Assembly (NCBI GenBank): GCA_029974035.1
Contig: JARKQG010000145.1
Location: forward strand, 1 to 30,330
Origin: Eubacteriales bacterium
GTDB lineage: Bacteria > Bacillota_A > Clostridia > Christensenellales > Aristaeellaceae
Direction: 5' to 3'
Length of the DNA stretch: 30,330 nt
A program made the translations under genes and the position numbers. Positions 1 through 8,008 of this stretch are shown here, one piece after another; the first letter of the stretch is position 1; every line of letters begins with the position of its first letter. The notes under the pieces were generated by a model that saw only the letters and a program-made list of their open reading frames with translations, searched no databases and was not told the origin of the DNA.

Positions 1-218
1 TTCTGCTCCTGAACCTGGATTGCAGGGTACGGGCACTTGCTTTGCGCCTTTTGCGCCGGATGCAAAACGCTTGGGATGTGCTCTCCCGGCGGTGGAAATT
101 GGATGGCGTGGAGAGAATTTGTCATTGTTGAGGAAGCCCTACTGTAGCGTCCTTTTCCACGATTTTTTCTGCCATAGCGATCTCCTCCAACATCAGTTTA
201 TCATATCCTCCTGATGTT
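1..218 (-). other. Left-edge region with weak short ORFs and a hairpin
   Basis: On the minus strand a good ribosome-binding site (GGAGGAG, 182-188) precedes an ATG at 175. That frame encodes only 17 residues (MAEKIVEKDATVGLPQQ) and stops at 122. A second minus frame starts at 125 with an ATGA overlap and stays open to the window edge, about 41 residues. I recognise neither. An 8-bp perfect inverted repeat (189-196 with 211-218, AACATCAG/CTGATGTT) sits directly upstream of the ribosome-binding site. Possible readings are the truncated start of a mobile or regulatory gene cut by the contig end, or nothing coding. The rest up to 332 shows only an imperfect dyad, CTAGTC/GACCAG (230-246). Confidence 0.25.
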
Positions 219-332
219 AGACAAGACTGCTAGTCGTACAGACCAGTCGCTGATCTCCTGCCGCTACTGGCCCGGCGGCTGCGAGAACCTGGGCTGATCC
301 GGCCTTTGGAAAACTCCGGGGCCTTGCACCCT

Positions 333-782
333 TCAGTCCTCCGAAAACAGCGCGGGGTCCACGATAAAGTCCCGGTGGAACCGCTCGACCCCGGAAGCCG
401 CCGTCAAAAGCACGTTGGCGTAGGGTCTGAGTTCGCCGGTGCGCACAAAAAACCGCGCCCGGCCGCGGGCCTCCTCCAGAAACTCGCGCTGCGGGATCAC
501 CCTACGCGCCTGCCGCGGCAAAAGCGCCGCGAGGTATTCGAACGTCCCGGCGTTCATCTCCCGCATCTCCGCGGCCACCGAATACCCCTCCACCACCACC
601 TCTCGCAAAATGGCGTTCAGACAGGGCTTCAGCGGGAGCATGCCCGGCGTGAGCGCCAGATCGATGCGCCGCGCGCCGGCGGGGATGGGGAAGCCCGCGT
701 CGCACAGAAGAAAGCTGTCCGTGTGGCCGAGGCTTGTCAGCGCCTCCATGAGCTGCGGATGAATGATGCCCCTGGATTTCAT
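333..782 (-). CDS. rbsD: D-ribose pyranase (RbsD family)
   Basis: Predicted 149-residue RbsD-type pyranase, which interconverts beta-pyranose and beta-furanose forms of ribose or a similar sugar in the cytoplasm. The family pattern is clear: an N-terminal LGHTDSFLLCDAG segment with the conserved His and Asp, then RRIDLALTPG, and a C-terminal TGELRPYANVLL close to the RbsD signature. These match RbsD better than the fucose mutarotase FucU. An upstream ATG in the same frame (803) exists, but the ATG at 782 has AAGGAGGA at ideal spacing, so I start there. It is the last gene of the operon reading from 5433. The protein is somewhat longer than typical RbsD (about 130-140 residues). The real substrate is uncertain because the operon has a dehydrogenase instead of ribokinase. 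Confidence 0.88.
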   Translation of the reverse strand: MKSRGIIHPQLMEALTSLGHTDSFLLCDAGFPIPAGARRIDLALTPGMLPLKPCLNAILREVVVEGYSVAAEMREMNAGTFEYLAALLPRQARRVIPQREFLEEARGRARFFVRTGELRPYANVLLTAASGVERFHRDFIVDPALFSED

Positions 783-824
783 GGAATGATCCTCCTTGTT
801 CATCGACTTCCGGGCGCGAAAACA

Positions 825-862
825 CCCGGGCGGAGCCGCCGCGAAGGCGCGCCCCGCCCGGG
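825..862 (-). other. Intercistronic stem-loop after binding-protein gene
   Basis: Perfect 9-bp arms CCCGGGCGG (825-833) and CCGCCCGGG (854-862) enclose a GC-rich loop that can pair further. It lies 21 bases past the binding-protein stop and before rbsD. On the minus strand it is followed by GTGTTTTCGC, so only a short T-run. It fits a 3' mRNA-stabilising hairpin or partial terminator that would lower rbsD relative to the binding protein. Confidence 0.55.
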
Positions 863-882
863 CGGACGAGGGGGCTGCGGGC

Positions 883-1812
883 TTAGTTGATGTACTGGTC
901 AACGTTCTCCTGGGTCACGAGGATGAAGGGGATGTCCATGTCCCCGGCCTCTTCGCCGGCGATCAGCTTGAGCATCACGTCCACGGAGCCCTTGCCCTGG
1001 CCCACGGCATCCTGGAAGACCGTGCAGTCCAGCTCACCGCTCTTGACGGCGGCGCAGGCGTCGGCGATGGCGTCGATGCCGCCCACGATGATCTTGCCCA
1101 GCATGTCCGCGTCCTTCACGGCGGTCAGCGCGCCCATGGCCATTTCGTCATTCTGCGCGACGATGGCGGCCAGGTCCGGGTTGGCCTGGATCAGGTTCTC
1201 GGTGGTGCTCATGGCTTCCTCGCGGCTCCAGTTGCAGGTGGGCTCGGCCACGATCTGGATGTCCGGGTAGTCCTTCAGGATGTTCTCATAGCCTTCGCGG
1301 CGCAGGATCTCGGCGGAAATGCCGTTGGGGCCGTGGAGGATGGCGATCTGGCCCTTGCCGCCCATCTTCTCGGCGATGTACTTCATCTCCAGTTCGCCGG
1401 CGACCACGTCGTTGGAGAGCACCTTGGCGGACACGAGGTCGGAATTGACGATGCCGTTGCAGGTGACCAGCGGGATGTCCGCGGCGCTGGCGGCCTCGAC
1501 GGCGGGCACCAGGGCGTCGGCGTCCATCGGAAGGAGGATGATGCCGGCCACGCCCTGGGCGATCAGGTTGTCCACCTGGCCCACCTGGGTGGCGGCGTCG
1601 GCCTGGGCGTCCACGGAGATGATCTCCACCTTGCCCTCAAGGCCCAGTTCCTTGATGTAGGCGTGGATGGTTTCGTTGATGGTGGCCGGGAATTCCGCCT
1701 GCAGACTGAAGCAGGCGACGCCGATGGAGAAGGTGTCGGGCGCTTCCGCAAGGCCCAGAACAGGCAGCACGGCGAGGAGCAGCGCGAGCAGGATGCCGGT
1801 GAGTTTCTTCAT
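883..1812 (-). CDS. Sugar ABC transporter substrate-binding protein (RbsB/type 1 periplasmic-binding fold)
   Basis: 309-residue exported sugar-binding protein. Residues 1 to about 22 form a Sec signal peptide (MKKLTGILLALLLAVLPVLG, then LA-EA). There is no lipobox cysteine. The mature part follows the RbsB/peripla_BP_4 plan: FSIGVACFSLQ first strand, VDNLIAQGVAGIILLPMDAD, a NDVVAGELEMKYIAEKMGGKG hinge region, and AIVAQNDEMAMGAL and GGIDAI in the C-lobe. It presumably delivers ligand to the RbsA/RbsC pair encoded immediately upstream; 71 bases separate it from the permease gene. The start at 1812 has AGGAGGGA upstream. A small hairpin (TTTCTCC/GGAGAAA, 1844-1860) lies in the gap before it. The ligand cannot be read from sequence; ribose is suggested only by the rbsD neighbour. 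Confidence 0.93.
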   Translation of the reverse strand: MKKLTGILLALLLAVLPVLGLAEAPDTFSIGVACFSLQAEFPATINETIHAYIKELGLEGKVEIISVDAQADAATQVGQVDNLIAQGVAGIILLPMDADALVPAVEAASAADIPLVTCNGIVNSDLVSAKVLSNDVVAGELEMKYIAEKMGGKGQIAILHGPNGISAEILRREGYENILKDYPDIQIVAEPTCNWSREEAMSTTENLIQANPDLAAIVAQNDEMAMGALTAVKDADMLGKIIVGGIDAIADACAAVKSGELDCTVFQDAVGQGKGSVDVMLKLIAGEEAGDMDIPFILVTQENVDQYIN

Positions 1813-1883
1813 GACGGGGTTCCCTCCTGTGCGTGTATTTGCGTTTCTCCCGAGGAGAAAACAGGCTTCAACGGGCCGCGGGA

Positions 1884-2867
1884 TCAGGCGTTTCGCTTGT
1901 TGCGGGTGTCCATCGCGACGGCCAGCACGATGATCGCGCCCTTGGTGATGAGCTGGTAGTAGGACGACACGTTGAGAAGATCCAGACCGTTGTTGAGCAC
2001 GCCCACGATCAGAACGCCCAACAGCGTACCCCAGATGGTGCCGACGCCGCCGCTCAGGCTGGTGCCGCCGATGACCACCGCGGCGATGGCGTCCAGCTCG
2101 TAGCCCTCGCCGGAGGCGGGACTGCCGGCGTTGATGCGGGCGGCCAGCACCACGCCGGCGAGGGACGCGAACACCGCGCTGAGCATGTACACCAGGTACT
2201 TGACCTGGTCCACCTTCAGCCCCGACACCCGCGACGCCTTTTCGTTGCCGCCGATGGCGTAGACATAGCGGCCGAAGCGGGTCTTGTTCATCACCACGTA
2301 GCCCACCACAAAGCACGCCAGCATGATGAGGCTGATGACCGGCAGCGCGTTTAGCAGGCTGCCGCTGCCGATAAAGCGGAAGCTGTCGGACAGATTTGAG
2401 ATCGGGCGCCCGTTGGAATACACCAGCGCCACGCCCCGCGCCATGCTGAGCATGCCCATCGTGGCGATGAAGGGCACGATCTTCACCCGGACGATCAGAA
2501 AGCCGTTGACGGCCCCCACCAGCACGCCCACCAGAAGGCCCATCGCCACGGGCACGATGATCGGGTAGGTTCCGCTCTGGGCGAAGCTTGCGGCCACCAC
2601 GCCCGAAAGCGCCACCACCGAGCCCACCGAAAGGTCGATGCCGCCGGTCAGAAGCACCAGCATCATGCCCACCGCGATGATGCCGTTGACCGACACCTGG
2701 CGCACCACGTTGATGAGGTTCTTGGGCGTCAGGAACGTCTTTGTGGCAAAGGAAAGGAAAATCAGCATGATCGCAAAGGCGATGAGCACGCCGAAGCGGC
2801 TTAAAACGGCCGCGGGGGTCGTCCTCTTTTGCAGCGAATCCTGCTGCGCACGGCTGGAACTGGTCAT
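1884..2867 (-). CDS. Sugar ABC transporter permease (RbsC family)
   Basis: 327-residue membrane permease of the RbsC/AraH/XylH branch (BPD_transp_2). It has multiple hydrophobic helices and the family-typical segments VSVNGIIAVGMMLVLLTGGI with DLSVGSVVALSGV, FIATMGMLSMARGVA, FGRYVYAIGGNEKASRVSGL (the cytoplasmic coupling region), and GYELDAIAAVVIGGTSLSGG near the C terminus. A homodimer would form the pore through which the sugar from the binding protein passes, driven by RbsA. Its ATG overlaps the RbsA stop by 4 bases (ATGA), which indicates translational coupling. It is closely paralogous to the permease at 17712-18665, with the same motif order and the same LLNVSSYYQ segment before the last helix. 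Confidence 0.95.
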   Translation of the reverse strand: MTSSSRAQQDSLQKRTTPAAVLSRFGVLIAFAIMLIFLSFATKTFLTPKNLINVVRQVSVNGIIAVGMMLVLLTGGIDLSVGSVVALSGVVAASFAQSGTYPIIVPVAMGLLVGVLVGAVNGFLIVRVKIVPFIATMGMLSMARGVALVYSNGRPISNLSDSFRFIGSGSLLNALPVISLIMLACFVVGYVVMNKTRFGRYVYAIGGNEKASRVSGLKVDQVKYLVYMLSAVFASLAGVVLAARINAGSPASGEGYELDAIAAVVIGGTSLSGGVGTIWGTLLGVLIVGVLNNGLDLLNVSSYYQLITKGAIIVLAVAMDTRNKRNA

Positions 2868-4363
2868 GACGGTACTCCCTCCCTTTTCGGAGACGCATAG
2901 CGCATGATGGTCTCCTGCGTCACTTCATCCCGGTCAAACGTCGCCTTGAGCGCGCCCTCGCTGAACACCAGGATGCGGTCGCTCATGCCGCACACCTCCG
3001 GCATTTCGGAGGACACCATGATCACCGCGATGCCCTCGGCGGTCAATTGGTTGATGAGCCGGTAGATCTCGCTTTTCGCGCCCACGTCGATGCCGCGGGT
3101 CGGCTCGTCAAGAATCAGGATCCGTGAATGGGTCAGCATCCACTTGGCCAGGACCACCTTCTGCTGATTGCCGCCGCTCAGGGATTCCACGGGCGTCGCG
3201 CGGTCGGGCGTCTTGATGCCGTGCATTGCGATGCGCTCGTCGGCGGCGCGGTTGAGCCTGCGCTCGCTGACGAAGGCCGACGGGTTGACCTGCGCCAGCG
3301 CGCTGAGCACAATGTTGTCGCGCACGCTGCCGATCAGGTTGAGCCCATACTGCTTGCGGTCCTCGCTGACCAGCGCGATGCCGTGGCGCACCGCGTCCAC
3401 GGGGCTGCGGATGACCACCTCGCGCCCGCCGACGATGACCTTTCCGGCGGATTTTTTGCGCATGCCGAAGATCGTCTCGCATACCTCGGTGCGCCCCGCG
3501 CCCATCATGCCGGCAAAGCCCACCACCTCGCCCGCGCGCACCTCAAAGGACACGTCCCGGAACTTGCCGGGGCTGGACAGGTGCTCGACCCGGAGCAGCA
3601 CATCGCCCTTGGGGGCGGCCACCTTGGGGTAGTAGTCCTCCAGCGTTCGGCCCACCATCGCGCGGATCAGTTCGTCCCGGGTGAGCGCGTCACAGCGGCT
3701 GTCCAGGATGAATTTCCCGTCCCGGAGCACGGTGATCGAATCGCAGATCTCGTAGATCTCGTCCATCCGGTGGGAGATGTATACGATCGCGACGCCCTGG
3801 GCCTTCAGCGAGCGGATGATGTCAAAGAGCCGCCGGACCTCCTCCTCGGAGATGGCCGAGGTGGGCTCGTCCATGATGAGCACCCGCGAGTGGTAGGAAA
3901 CCGCCTTGGCGATCTCCACCATCTGCTGGCCGGCCACGGTCAGCCGCCCCAGCTTCATGGTCGGGTCCATGGAAAGGTTCAGCGTGTCGAGCAGCGCCCG
4001 GGTATCGCGGTTCATCTGCCGGTAGTCCACAAAGCCGTTCTTCCGCGGCTCGCGCCCCAGGAAGATGTTTTCGGCGATGGTCATCTCCGGGATCAGGTTC
4101 AATTCCTGATGGATCATGCAGATGCCGCCGGCAATGGCCTCCCGCGGGCCGCGAAAGCAGATGGGCTTTCCAAAAAGGCGGATGGAGCCCTCGTCCGCGG
4201 CGTAGATCCCCAGGAGGATCTTCATCAGCGTGGACTTGCCCGCGCCGTTTTCGCCCATCAGGCCGTGCACCTCGCCCGCGCGCAGCGTCAGATCGACGCC
4301 GTCCAGCGCCCGCACGCCGGGAAAGGTCTTGGATATGCCCCGCATTTCCAGTACTGTTTCCAT
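2864..4363 (-). CDS. Sugar ABC transporter ATPase (RbsA/MglA type, two ATPase domains)
   Basis: 499-residue tandem-domain ABC ATPase energising the RbsC-type permease from the cytoplasmic face. Domain 1 has a canonical Walker A (GENGAGKSTLMKIL), Q-loop (MIHQELNLIPEMTIAENIFL), a signature region LTVAGQQM, Walker B LIMDEPTSAI and H-loop YISHRMDE. Domain 2 has the degenerate Walker A typical of this family (GMMGAGRTEV), then SLSGGNQQK, LILDEPTRGIDVG and a switch region SSEMPEV lacking His, as usual for RbsA. The start at 4363 (METVLEM) has AAGGAGGAGCC directly upstream; a longer in-frame start would lie in front of that ribosome-binding site. It lies 38 bases after the dehydrogenase stop and overlaps rbsC by 4 bases. 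Confidence 0.95.
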   Translation of the reverse strand: METVLEMRGISKTFPGVRALDGVDLTLRAGEVHGLMGENGAGKSTLMKILLGIYAADEGSIRLFGKPICFRGPREAIAGGICMIHQELNLIPEMTIAENIFLGREPRKNGFVDYRQMNRDTRALLDTLNLSMDPTMKLGRLTVAGQQMVEIAKAVSYHSRVLIMDEPTSAISEEEVRRLFDIIRSLKAQGVAIVYISHRMDEIYEICDSITVLRDGKFILDSRCDALTRDELIRAMVGRTLEDYYPKVAAPKGDVLLRVEHLSSPGKFRDVSFEVRAGEVVGFAGMMGAGRTEVCETIFGMRKKSAGKVIVGGREVVIRSPVDAVRHGIALVSEDRKQYGLNLIGSVRDNIVLSALAQVNPSAFVSERRLNRAADERIAMHGIKTPDRATPVESLSGGNQQKVVLAKWMLTHSRILILDEPTRGIDVGAKSEIYRLINQLTAEGIAVIMVSSEMPEVCGMSDRILVFSEGALKATFDRDEVTQETIMRYASPKREGVPS

Positions 4364-4401
4364 GGCTCCTCCTTGTCCGGTGAAGTCGGCGGCGCGCCGC
4401 G

Positions 4402-5433
4402 TCATTCCCGCGTGGGATGCACGATGATCTTGATGTTGTCGCGGCCGTGGAACATCTTGTCCAGCATGTCGCCGAAGTGGTCCAGGTCGTAATGGTCGGT
4501 GACCAGGTCGCGCACCTTGACGCGCCCCAGCTCGAGAAACTTCACCGCCCGGTCAAAGCAGTGGGTCTGCGCGTAGGAGCCGATCAGCTTGTACTCCCGG
4601 GCGAAGATCTGGTACGGGCTCACGCGGATGCGGTCGGCCTCGTTGGCCACGCCGTATACCACGATCTTGGCACCCATCTTGCCAAAGTCAAGGCACTGCT
4701 CCAGCACCTCGGGCGAGCCGGTGGCGTCGATCACGATGTCAAACCCCTCCGGGTACTTTTCTTTGATCTCGCGGGTGTGCTTCGAGTAATCCTCCCGGTC
4801 CATCTTCACCACGTCGGCGTAGCCGTTTTTGCGGATCAGGTCCAGCTTCATCTGGTTTGAGGCGCACACCACCACGTTGGCCGCGCCGCCGTTTCGGATC
4901 AGCTGCGTCAGGATGATGCCCGTGGGCCCCGCGCCGAAGATCAGCACGTCGTCGCCGCACTTCACGTCAATCATGTCCATGCCGTGGATCGCGCAGGCGG
5001 TGGGCTCGGCAAAGCACGCCTCGTCGTAGCTCAGGTGGTCGGCAATGGGAAACACCTTGTCGTAGTTGACCTTCACGTATTCCGCAAAGCCCCCCGGGCC
5101 GTTGCAGCCCAGCGAATAGAATTCCTTGCAGTACAGCGGCTCGTCCCGCCGGCAGTAGTAGCAGTTGCCGCAGAGCACCGTGTTGTCCGCCGTCACGCGG
5201 TCGCCCACTTTGAAGCCCTGGGTCTCCCCGCCCACTTCCACGATCTCGCCGGCAAACTCGTGCCCCGGCGTCAGCGGATAGCGCGACAGAAACTCGCCCT
5301 CGTGCAGGTGGATGTCGGTGCGGCACACGCCGCAGCTGTGCACCCGGATCAACACCTGGTTGGGCGCGATGACCGGCCTTGGTATCTCCCCGACCTGATA
5401 ATTCCTGGGCTCCGAATAGACGACCGCCTTCAT
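4402..5433 (-). CDS. Zinc-dependent alcohol/polyol dehydrogenase (MDR family)
   Basis: 343-residue medium-chain dehydrogenase/reductase, expected to oxidise a secondary hydroxyl of a sugar or polyol with NAD(P). Catalytic-zinc residues are visible as Cys37 (CGVCRTD) and His58-Glu59 (PGHEFAG). The structural-zinc lobe has four cysteines at 88, 91, 94 and 102 (CGNCYYCRRDEPLYC). A Rossmann motif GAGPTGIILTQ is mid-protein. The start at 5433 has GGGAGGGG upstream. It is the first gene of the transporter operon and lies directly behind a LacI-type operator. The family is sorbitol/threonine/galactitol-phosphate-dehydrogenase-like and the exact substrate cannot be named. It resembles the dehydrogenase at 20212-21267 (shared ADNT, CYYCR and CFGRAV/CFDRAV segments), so the two operons look like duplicated modules. 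Confidence 0.9.
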   Translation of the reverse strand: MKAVVYSEPRNYQVGEIPRPVIAPNQVLIRVHSCGVCRTDIHLHEGEFLSRYPLTPGHEFAGEIVEVGGETQGFKVGDRVTADNTVLCGNCYYCRRDEPLYCKEFYSLGCNGPGGFAEYVKVNYDKVFPIADHLSYDEACFAEPTACAIHGMDMIDVKCGDDVLIFGAGPTGIILTQLIRNGGAANVVVCASNQMKLDLIRKNGYADVVKMDREDYSKHTREIKEKYPEGFDIVIDATGSPEVLEQCLDFGKMGAKIVVYGVANEADRIRVSPYQIFAREYKLIGSYAQTHCFDRAVKFLELGRVKVRDLVTDHYDLDHFGDMLDKMFHGRDNIKIIVHPTRE

Positions 5434-5494
5434 GCAAAATTCCCCTCCCGATCGCTGCACCGCGCCGGTTTTGCGCGGCTTCCCGATTTTTTTG

Positions 5495-5514
5495 AAATGT
5501 AACCGCTTACATTT
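5495..5514. promoter_or_regulatory. LacI-family operator upstream of the dehydrogenase-rbs operon
   Basis: AAATGTAACCGCTTACATTT is a near-perfect 20-bp palindrome with the CG-centred form typical of LacI-family operators. It lies 61 bases upstream of the dehydrogenase ATG and downstream of lacI. The 17-bp core GTAACCGCTTACATTTT recurs upstream of lacI itself (6578-6594), so both are most likely bound by the adjacent regulator. No convincing promoter hexamers are visible around it. Confidence 0.85.
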
Positions 5515-5522
5515 TGTGGCTG

Positions 5523-5560
5523 AAAAAACGCCTCACGGTGCCGCCTGCGCGCAGGAGGCG
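5523..5560 (-). terminator. Probable lacI terminator
   Basis: On the minus strand CGCCTC (5555-5560 complement) pairs with GAGGCG (5529-5534 complement) and is followed directly by six T residues. A nested CCTGCG/CGCAGG palindrome strengthens the stem. It overlaps the lacI stop codon at 5533-5535, and would separate lacI from the downstream operon. Confidence 0.55.
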
Positions 5561-6549
5561 CGGACGATCATCCTGCAGTCGATGCGCAGCCCCGAGTGCC
5601 GGGTATTGCGCTGGTCGATCTGCTCCACCAGCTGCTGCGCCGCGCTCTTCCCCGTATCGTAGGGAAACTGGTCCACCGTGGTCAGGCGCGGGTAGATTTC
5701 CGCCGATATCGGGGTGTTGGAAAACCCGACCACCGACATGTCCCGCGGGACGGTCCGCCCGCTTTCAAACACGGCGCACATCGCGCCGATGGCGACCTGG
5801 TCGTTGGCGGTCACAACGGCGGTGGGCCGCCAGGGGAGCTGCCCCAGCCGGCGCATTCCGCCGTAGCCGCCCTTCTCGTAGGGCTCCACGCTCTGCACGC
5901 AGCCTTCGCACATTTCAAGCCCCAACCGCTGCATCGCGGCGGTAAAGCCGTCCAGCTTGTAGCGATAGGTGGTAAAGGGCGGGTTGCCGTTCAGAAAGCC
6001 GATCCTCCGGTGGCCGAGGCCGTACAGGTATTCCACCGCCAGGCCCATCCCCTGCTCCTCGTTGGTCATCACAAAGCTGACGTACTCGCTGTCCAGCCGG
6101 TCATTGATGAGCATGACGGGCACCCGGCGGGCCAGCTCGACGACATGGGCGTTGTCCTCCGCCGCCAGCGGCCGGGTTCCCACGAAGATGATCCCCGCCA
6201 CCCGCCGGCTCGCCAGCATTTCCAGGTATCGCTTCTCGCGCTCAATCTGGCCGTGGGTGTTGCAGACCAGCGTGCTCAGCCCGCTCTTTTCCAGCTCCAG
6301 CTCGATGCCCAGCAGAACCGCGGAAAAGAAGGTGTTGTTGATGTCCGGCATGATGACGCCGATGGTGGAGAAGCTGTTGCGCGTCAAGCCCCGGGCCAGC
6401 TCGTTGGGGACGTAGTTCTGCTCTTTGATGACCTCGGCAATCAGCGCGCGCTTCTTCGGGGACACGGACTCCGGGTAGTTCAGATACCGCGACACCGTCG
6501 CCGTGGAGACCCTGGCCAGCCGTGCGATCGTCTGAATCGTTACTGCCAT
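5533..6549 (-). CDS. LacI-family transcriptional regulator
   Basis: 338-residue LacI/GalR-type repressor. The N-terminal helix-turn-helix is textbook (TIQTIARLARVSTATVSRYL, residues 4-23), followed by the hinge region SVSPKKRALIAEVIKEQNY. A periplasmic-binding-like effector domain follows (STIGVIMPDINNTFFSAVLL, then the GLGHRRIGFLNG and RPTAVVTANDQVAIGAM segments). The ligand is presumably the sugar or a derivative handled by the downstream operon. It has its own strong promoter (6600-6628) with an operator just after the -10, so autoregulation is likely, and the second operator at 5495 would control the dehydrogenase-transporter-pyranase operon. Upstream of the ATG there is only GGAAGGCG as a ribosome-binding site. 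Confidence 0.93.
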   Translation of the reverse strand: MAVTIQTIARLARVSTATVSRYLNYPESVSPKKRALIAEVIKEQNYVPNELARGLTRNSFSTIGVIMPDINNTFFSAVLLGIELELEKSGLSTLVCNTHGQIEREKRYLEMLASRRVAGIIFVGTRPLAAEDNAHVVELARRVPVMLINDRLDSEYVSFVMTNEEQGMGLAVEYLYGLGHRRIGFLNGNPPFTTYRYKLDGFTAAMQRLGLEMCEGCVQSVEPYEKGGYGGMRRLGQLPWRPTAVVTANDQVAIGAMCAVFESGRTVPRDMSVVGFSNTPISAEIYPRLTTVDQFPYDTGKSAAQQLVEQIDQRNTRHSGLRIDCRMIVRASCAQAAP

Positions 6550-6572
6550 AGATGTCGCGCCTTCCGCAGCGG

Positions 6573-6594
6573 AAAACGTAACCGCTTACATTTT
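6573..6594. promoter_or_regulatory. LacI-family operator at the lacI promoter
   Basis: AAAACGTAACCGCTTACATTTT is a palindrome with one mismatch between the arms, centred on CCGC as in the site at 5495-5514. It starts about 6 bases downstream of the -10 hexamer of the lacI promoter, so binding would block transcription start or early elongation. Confidence 0.85.
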
Positions 6595-6599
6595 CCTAG

Positions 6600-6628
6600 A
6601 GTATAATCGATCAATCCGCATTTGTCAA
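6600..6628 (-). promoter_or_regulatory. Sigma-A-type promoter of lacI
   Basis: Minus-strand TTGACA (6628-6623), a 17-base spacer and TATACT (6605-6600). This is close to consensus, with the start point predicted inside or next to the operator. Confidence 0.8.
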
Positions 6629-6803
6629 TATAAAAATTCAATGCAATCGCCCTATTCATTTGTGCGTTTCGCTTTTTTTTTACTTACTATTTTGTGCTGT
6701 TTGATTTTTTTATATCCTAAACGATCTGTAATCGATACCGTTTCAAAAACTTTTTTCCGCCGCGGCCGCGGCGCTTTGTCCAAAAAACGCCTGCAAAAAC
6801 AGC
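6629..6803. other. AT-rich intergenic spacer with a GC palindrome
   Basis: No coding frame is supported here. The stretch is noticeably AT-rich compared with its neighbours. A 16-bp perfect palindrome CGCCGCGGCCGCGGCG (6758-6773) is followed on the minus strand by GAAAAAAGTTTTT, so it may be a second terminator behind the oxidoreductase gene. ATCGAT-centred motifs (for example 6730-6736) resemble half a LacI site but are not symmetrical enough to call. Confidence 0.4.
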
Positions 6804-6830
6804 GTCCCACCCGATGCCGTCGGGTGGGAC
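6804..6830 (-). terminator. Terminator of the Gfo/Idh/MocA oxidoreductase gene
   Basis: Perfect 11-bp arms GTCCCACCCGA and TCGGGTGGGAC with a 5-base loop, 41 bases past the oxidoreductase stop. On the minus strand it is followed by GCTGTTTTTGC, giving a T-run. Confidence 0.8.
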
Positions 6831-6870
6831 GGATTCCTTTTCGATCCGCAAACTCGGGCTCGGCAGGGCG

Positions 6871-7917
6871 TCATCGGACCGGGAGGAAGCGGGCCGCTTC
6901 GGCGGAACGGTAAATCGTCTCGATAACGGCTTGCACGCGGGCGGCGTCCCGCGCGGGCGCGACCAGCGGCGCCCCCCGCAGCACCGATTCGCCGAAGGAT
7001 TCGATCTCCCGCGCGTACAGGTCGGCACCTGCGCCCTCCATCTTCGCATCGGCGTTTTCGCCGCGCCGCTGCATGGCGTCGTACCCTCTGGTGGGGTCGG
7101 AAAGGACCACGAACACTTCACCGCCGTCGTTCTGGCCGATGCTGCCCTCGGCGCGGAAGCTGCCCGCGGTGCCGTAGATCTCCAGCCTGCACTTGGCCGC
7201 ATCGTCCGGGATGTTGAAGTTGGTGTCCACGGTCGCAAAGCCGCCGCCGGACAGCCGCATCAGCGCGGAGCACGAGTCCTCCACGTCGTAGTGGAACGTC
7301 AGCGTTTCGGAGAGCGCGCCCACCTCCCGGATTCTCTGGCCGGTGATGTACTCGATCAGATCCAGGCAATGGATGCCCATATCGGTCATCGCGCCGCCCC
7401 CCGCCTTGGCCTTGTACTGGCGCCATGCGCCCGGCATGTCGGGGTACCAGCAGGTAAACTGCGCGTGGCAGGACACTACCTGCCCGATTGCCCCCTCGGC
7501 GATCATCCGCTTCATGCGCTGATGGTATGTATTGTACCGCATCATCAGCCCGGAGGCCATGAGGAGCCCGGCCCTTTCGGCCCGGTCGCACAGCGCCGCG
7601 CTCTCGGCGGCGTTCATCGCGATGGGCTTTTCCACCAGCACATGCTTGCCCGCCGCAATGGCCTTTTCGCACTGGCGCGCGTGGTGCGCGACCGGCGAGG
7701 CGATGTAGACGGCCTGGACCCCGGGATCGCGAAGCAGCGCGTCCTCGCCGGTGTAGGCAACCTCGGCGCCGTGCTTTAGGCAAAGCGCCTCGGCGTTCGC
7801 CGGGTCGATCTCCATGACCGCCCGAAGCCTTGCGTTCCCGGCCAGCGCCATGCCCGGCAGCGTGCGGCGGTCGGCGATGCCGCCCGCGCCCAGTACGCCC
7901 CACTGAAGCTTTTCCAT
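6871..7917 (-). CDS. Gfo/Idh/MocA-family NAD(P)-dependent oxidoreductase
   Basis: 348-residue oxidoreductase. The N-terminal Rossmann fold opens with WGVLGAGGIADR (residues 6-17), and the family's EKP motif is at 96-98 (HVLVEKPIAMNAAES). The C-terminal alpha/beta domain contains GGGAMTDMGIHCLDLIEY, where the conserved Asp and His expected near the active site are visible. Members oxidise or reduce sugars, inositols and related compounds; the substrate is not readable here. The start at 7917 (MEKLQWG) has AGAGGGGGG upstream. The frame is open further upstream, but that extension runs into a decayed regulator remnant and lacks family similarity. It appears to be monocistronic, ending at the hairpin 6804-6830. 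Confidence 0.9.
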   Translation of the reverse strand: MEKLQWGVLGAGGIADRRTLPGMALAGNARLRAVMEIDPANAEALCLKHGAEVAYTGEDALLRDPGVQAVYIASPVAHHARQCEKAIAAGKHVLVEKPIAMNAAESAALCDRAERAGLLMASGLMMRYNTYHQRMKRMIAEGAIGQVVSCHAQFTCWYPDMPGAWRQYKAKAGGGAMTDMGIHCLDLIEYITGQRIREVGALSETLTFHYDVEDSCSALMRLSGGGFATVDTNFNIPDDAAKCRLEIYGTAGSFRAEGSIGQNDGGEVFVVLSDPTRGYDAMQRRGENADAKMEGAGADLYAREIESFGESVLRGAPLVAPARDAARVQAVIETIYRSAEAARFLPVR

Positions 7918-8008
7918 GTTCAAACCCCCCTCTGCATTTCGTCCGCAGCCATGCGGGGCCGCGCCATGCCGCTGCAGAAGATCGCGCCGACCGACGGCTC
8001 GCTCCTTT

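Noticed and set aside
20..214. Plus-strand open frame of 64 codons at the left edge
   Set aside because: No ribosome-binding site, no family resemblance, cysteine- and phenylalanine-rich composition unlike the real genes.
226..250. GAC/GTC-rich imperfect dyad that might be a TetR-type operator
   Set aside because: Symmetry is poor and no regulator gene or promoter is visible beside it.
796..1959. Long plus-strand frame opposite the binding-protein gene
   Set aside because: It is the complement of a clear sugar-binding protein; composition is His/Val/Gly-rich as expected for an antisense frame in GC-rich DNA.
883..2898. Apparent 671-codon minus frame that would fuse an upstream segment to the binding protein
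   Set aside because: The N-terminal part is the out-of-frame shadow of the permease gene; the binding protein has its own ribosome-binding site and signal peptide at 1812.
6720..6750. ATCGAT-centred sequence resembling a LacI site
   Set aside because: The arms around ATCGAT do not match each other or the two real operators.
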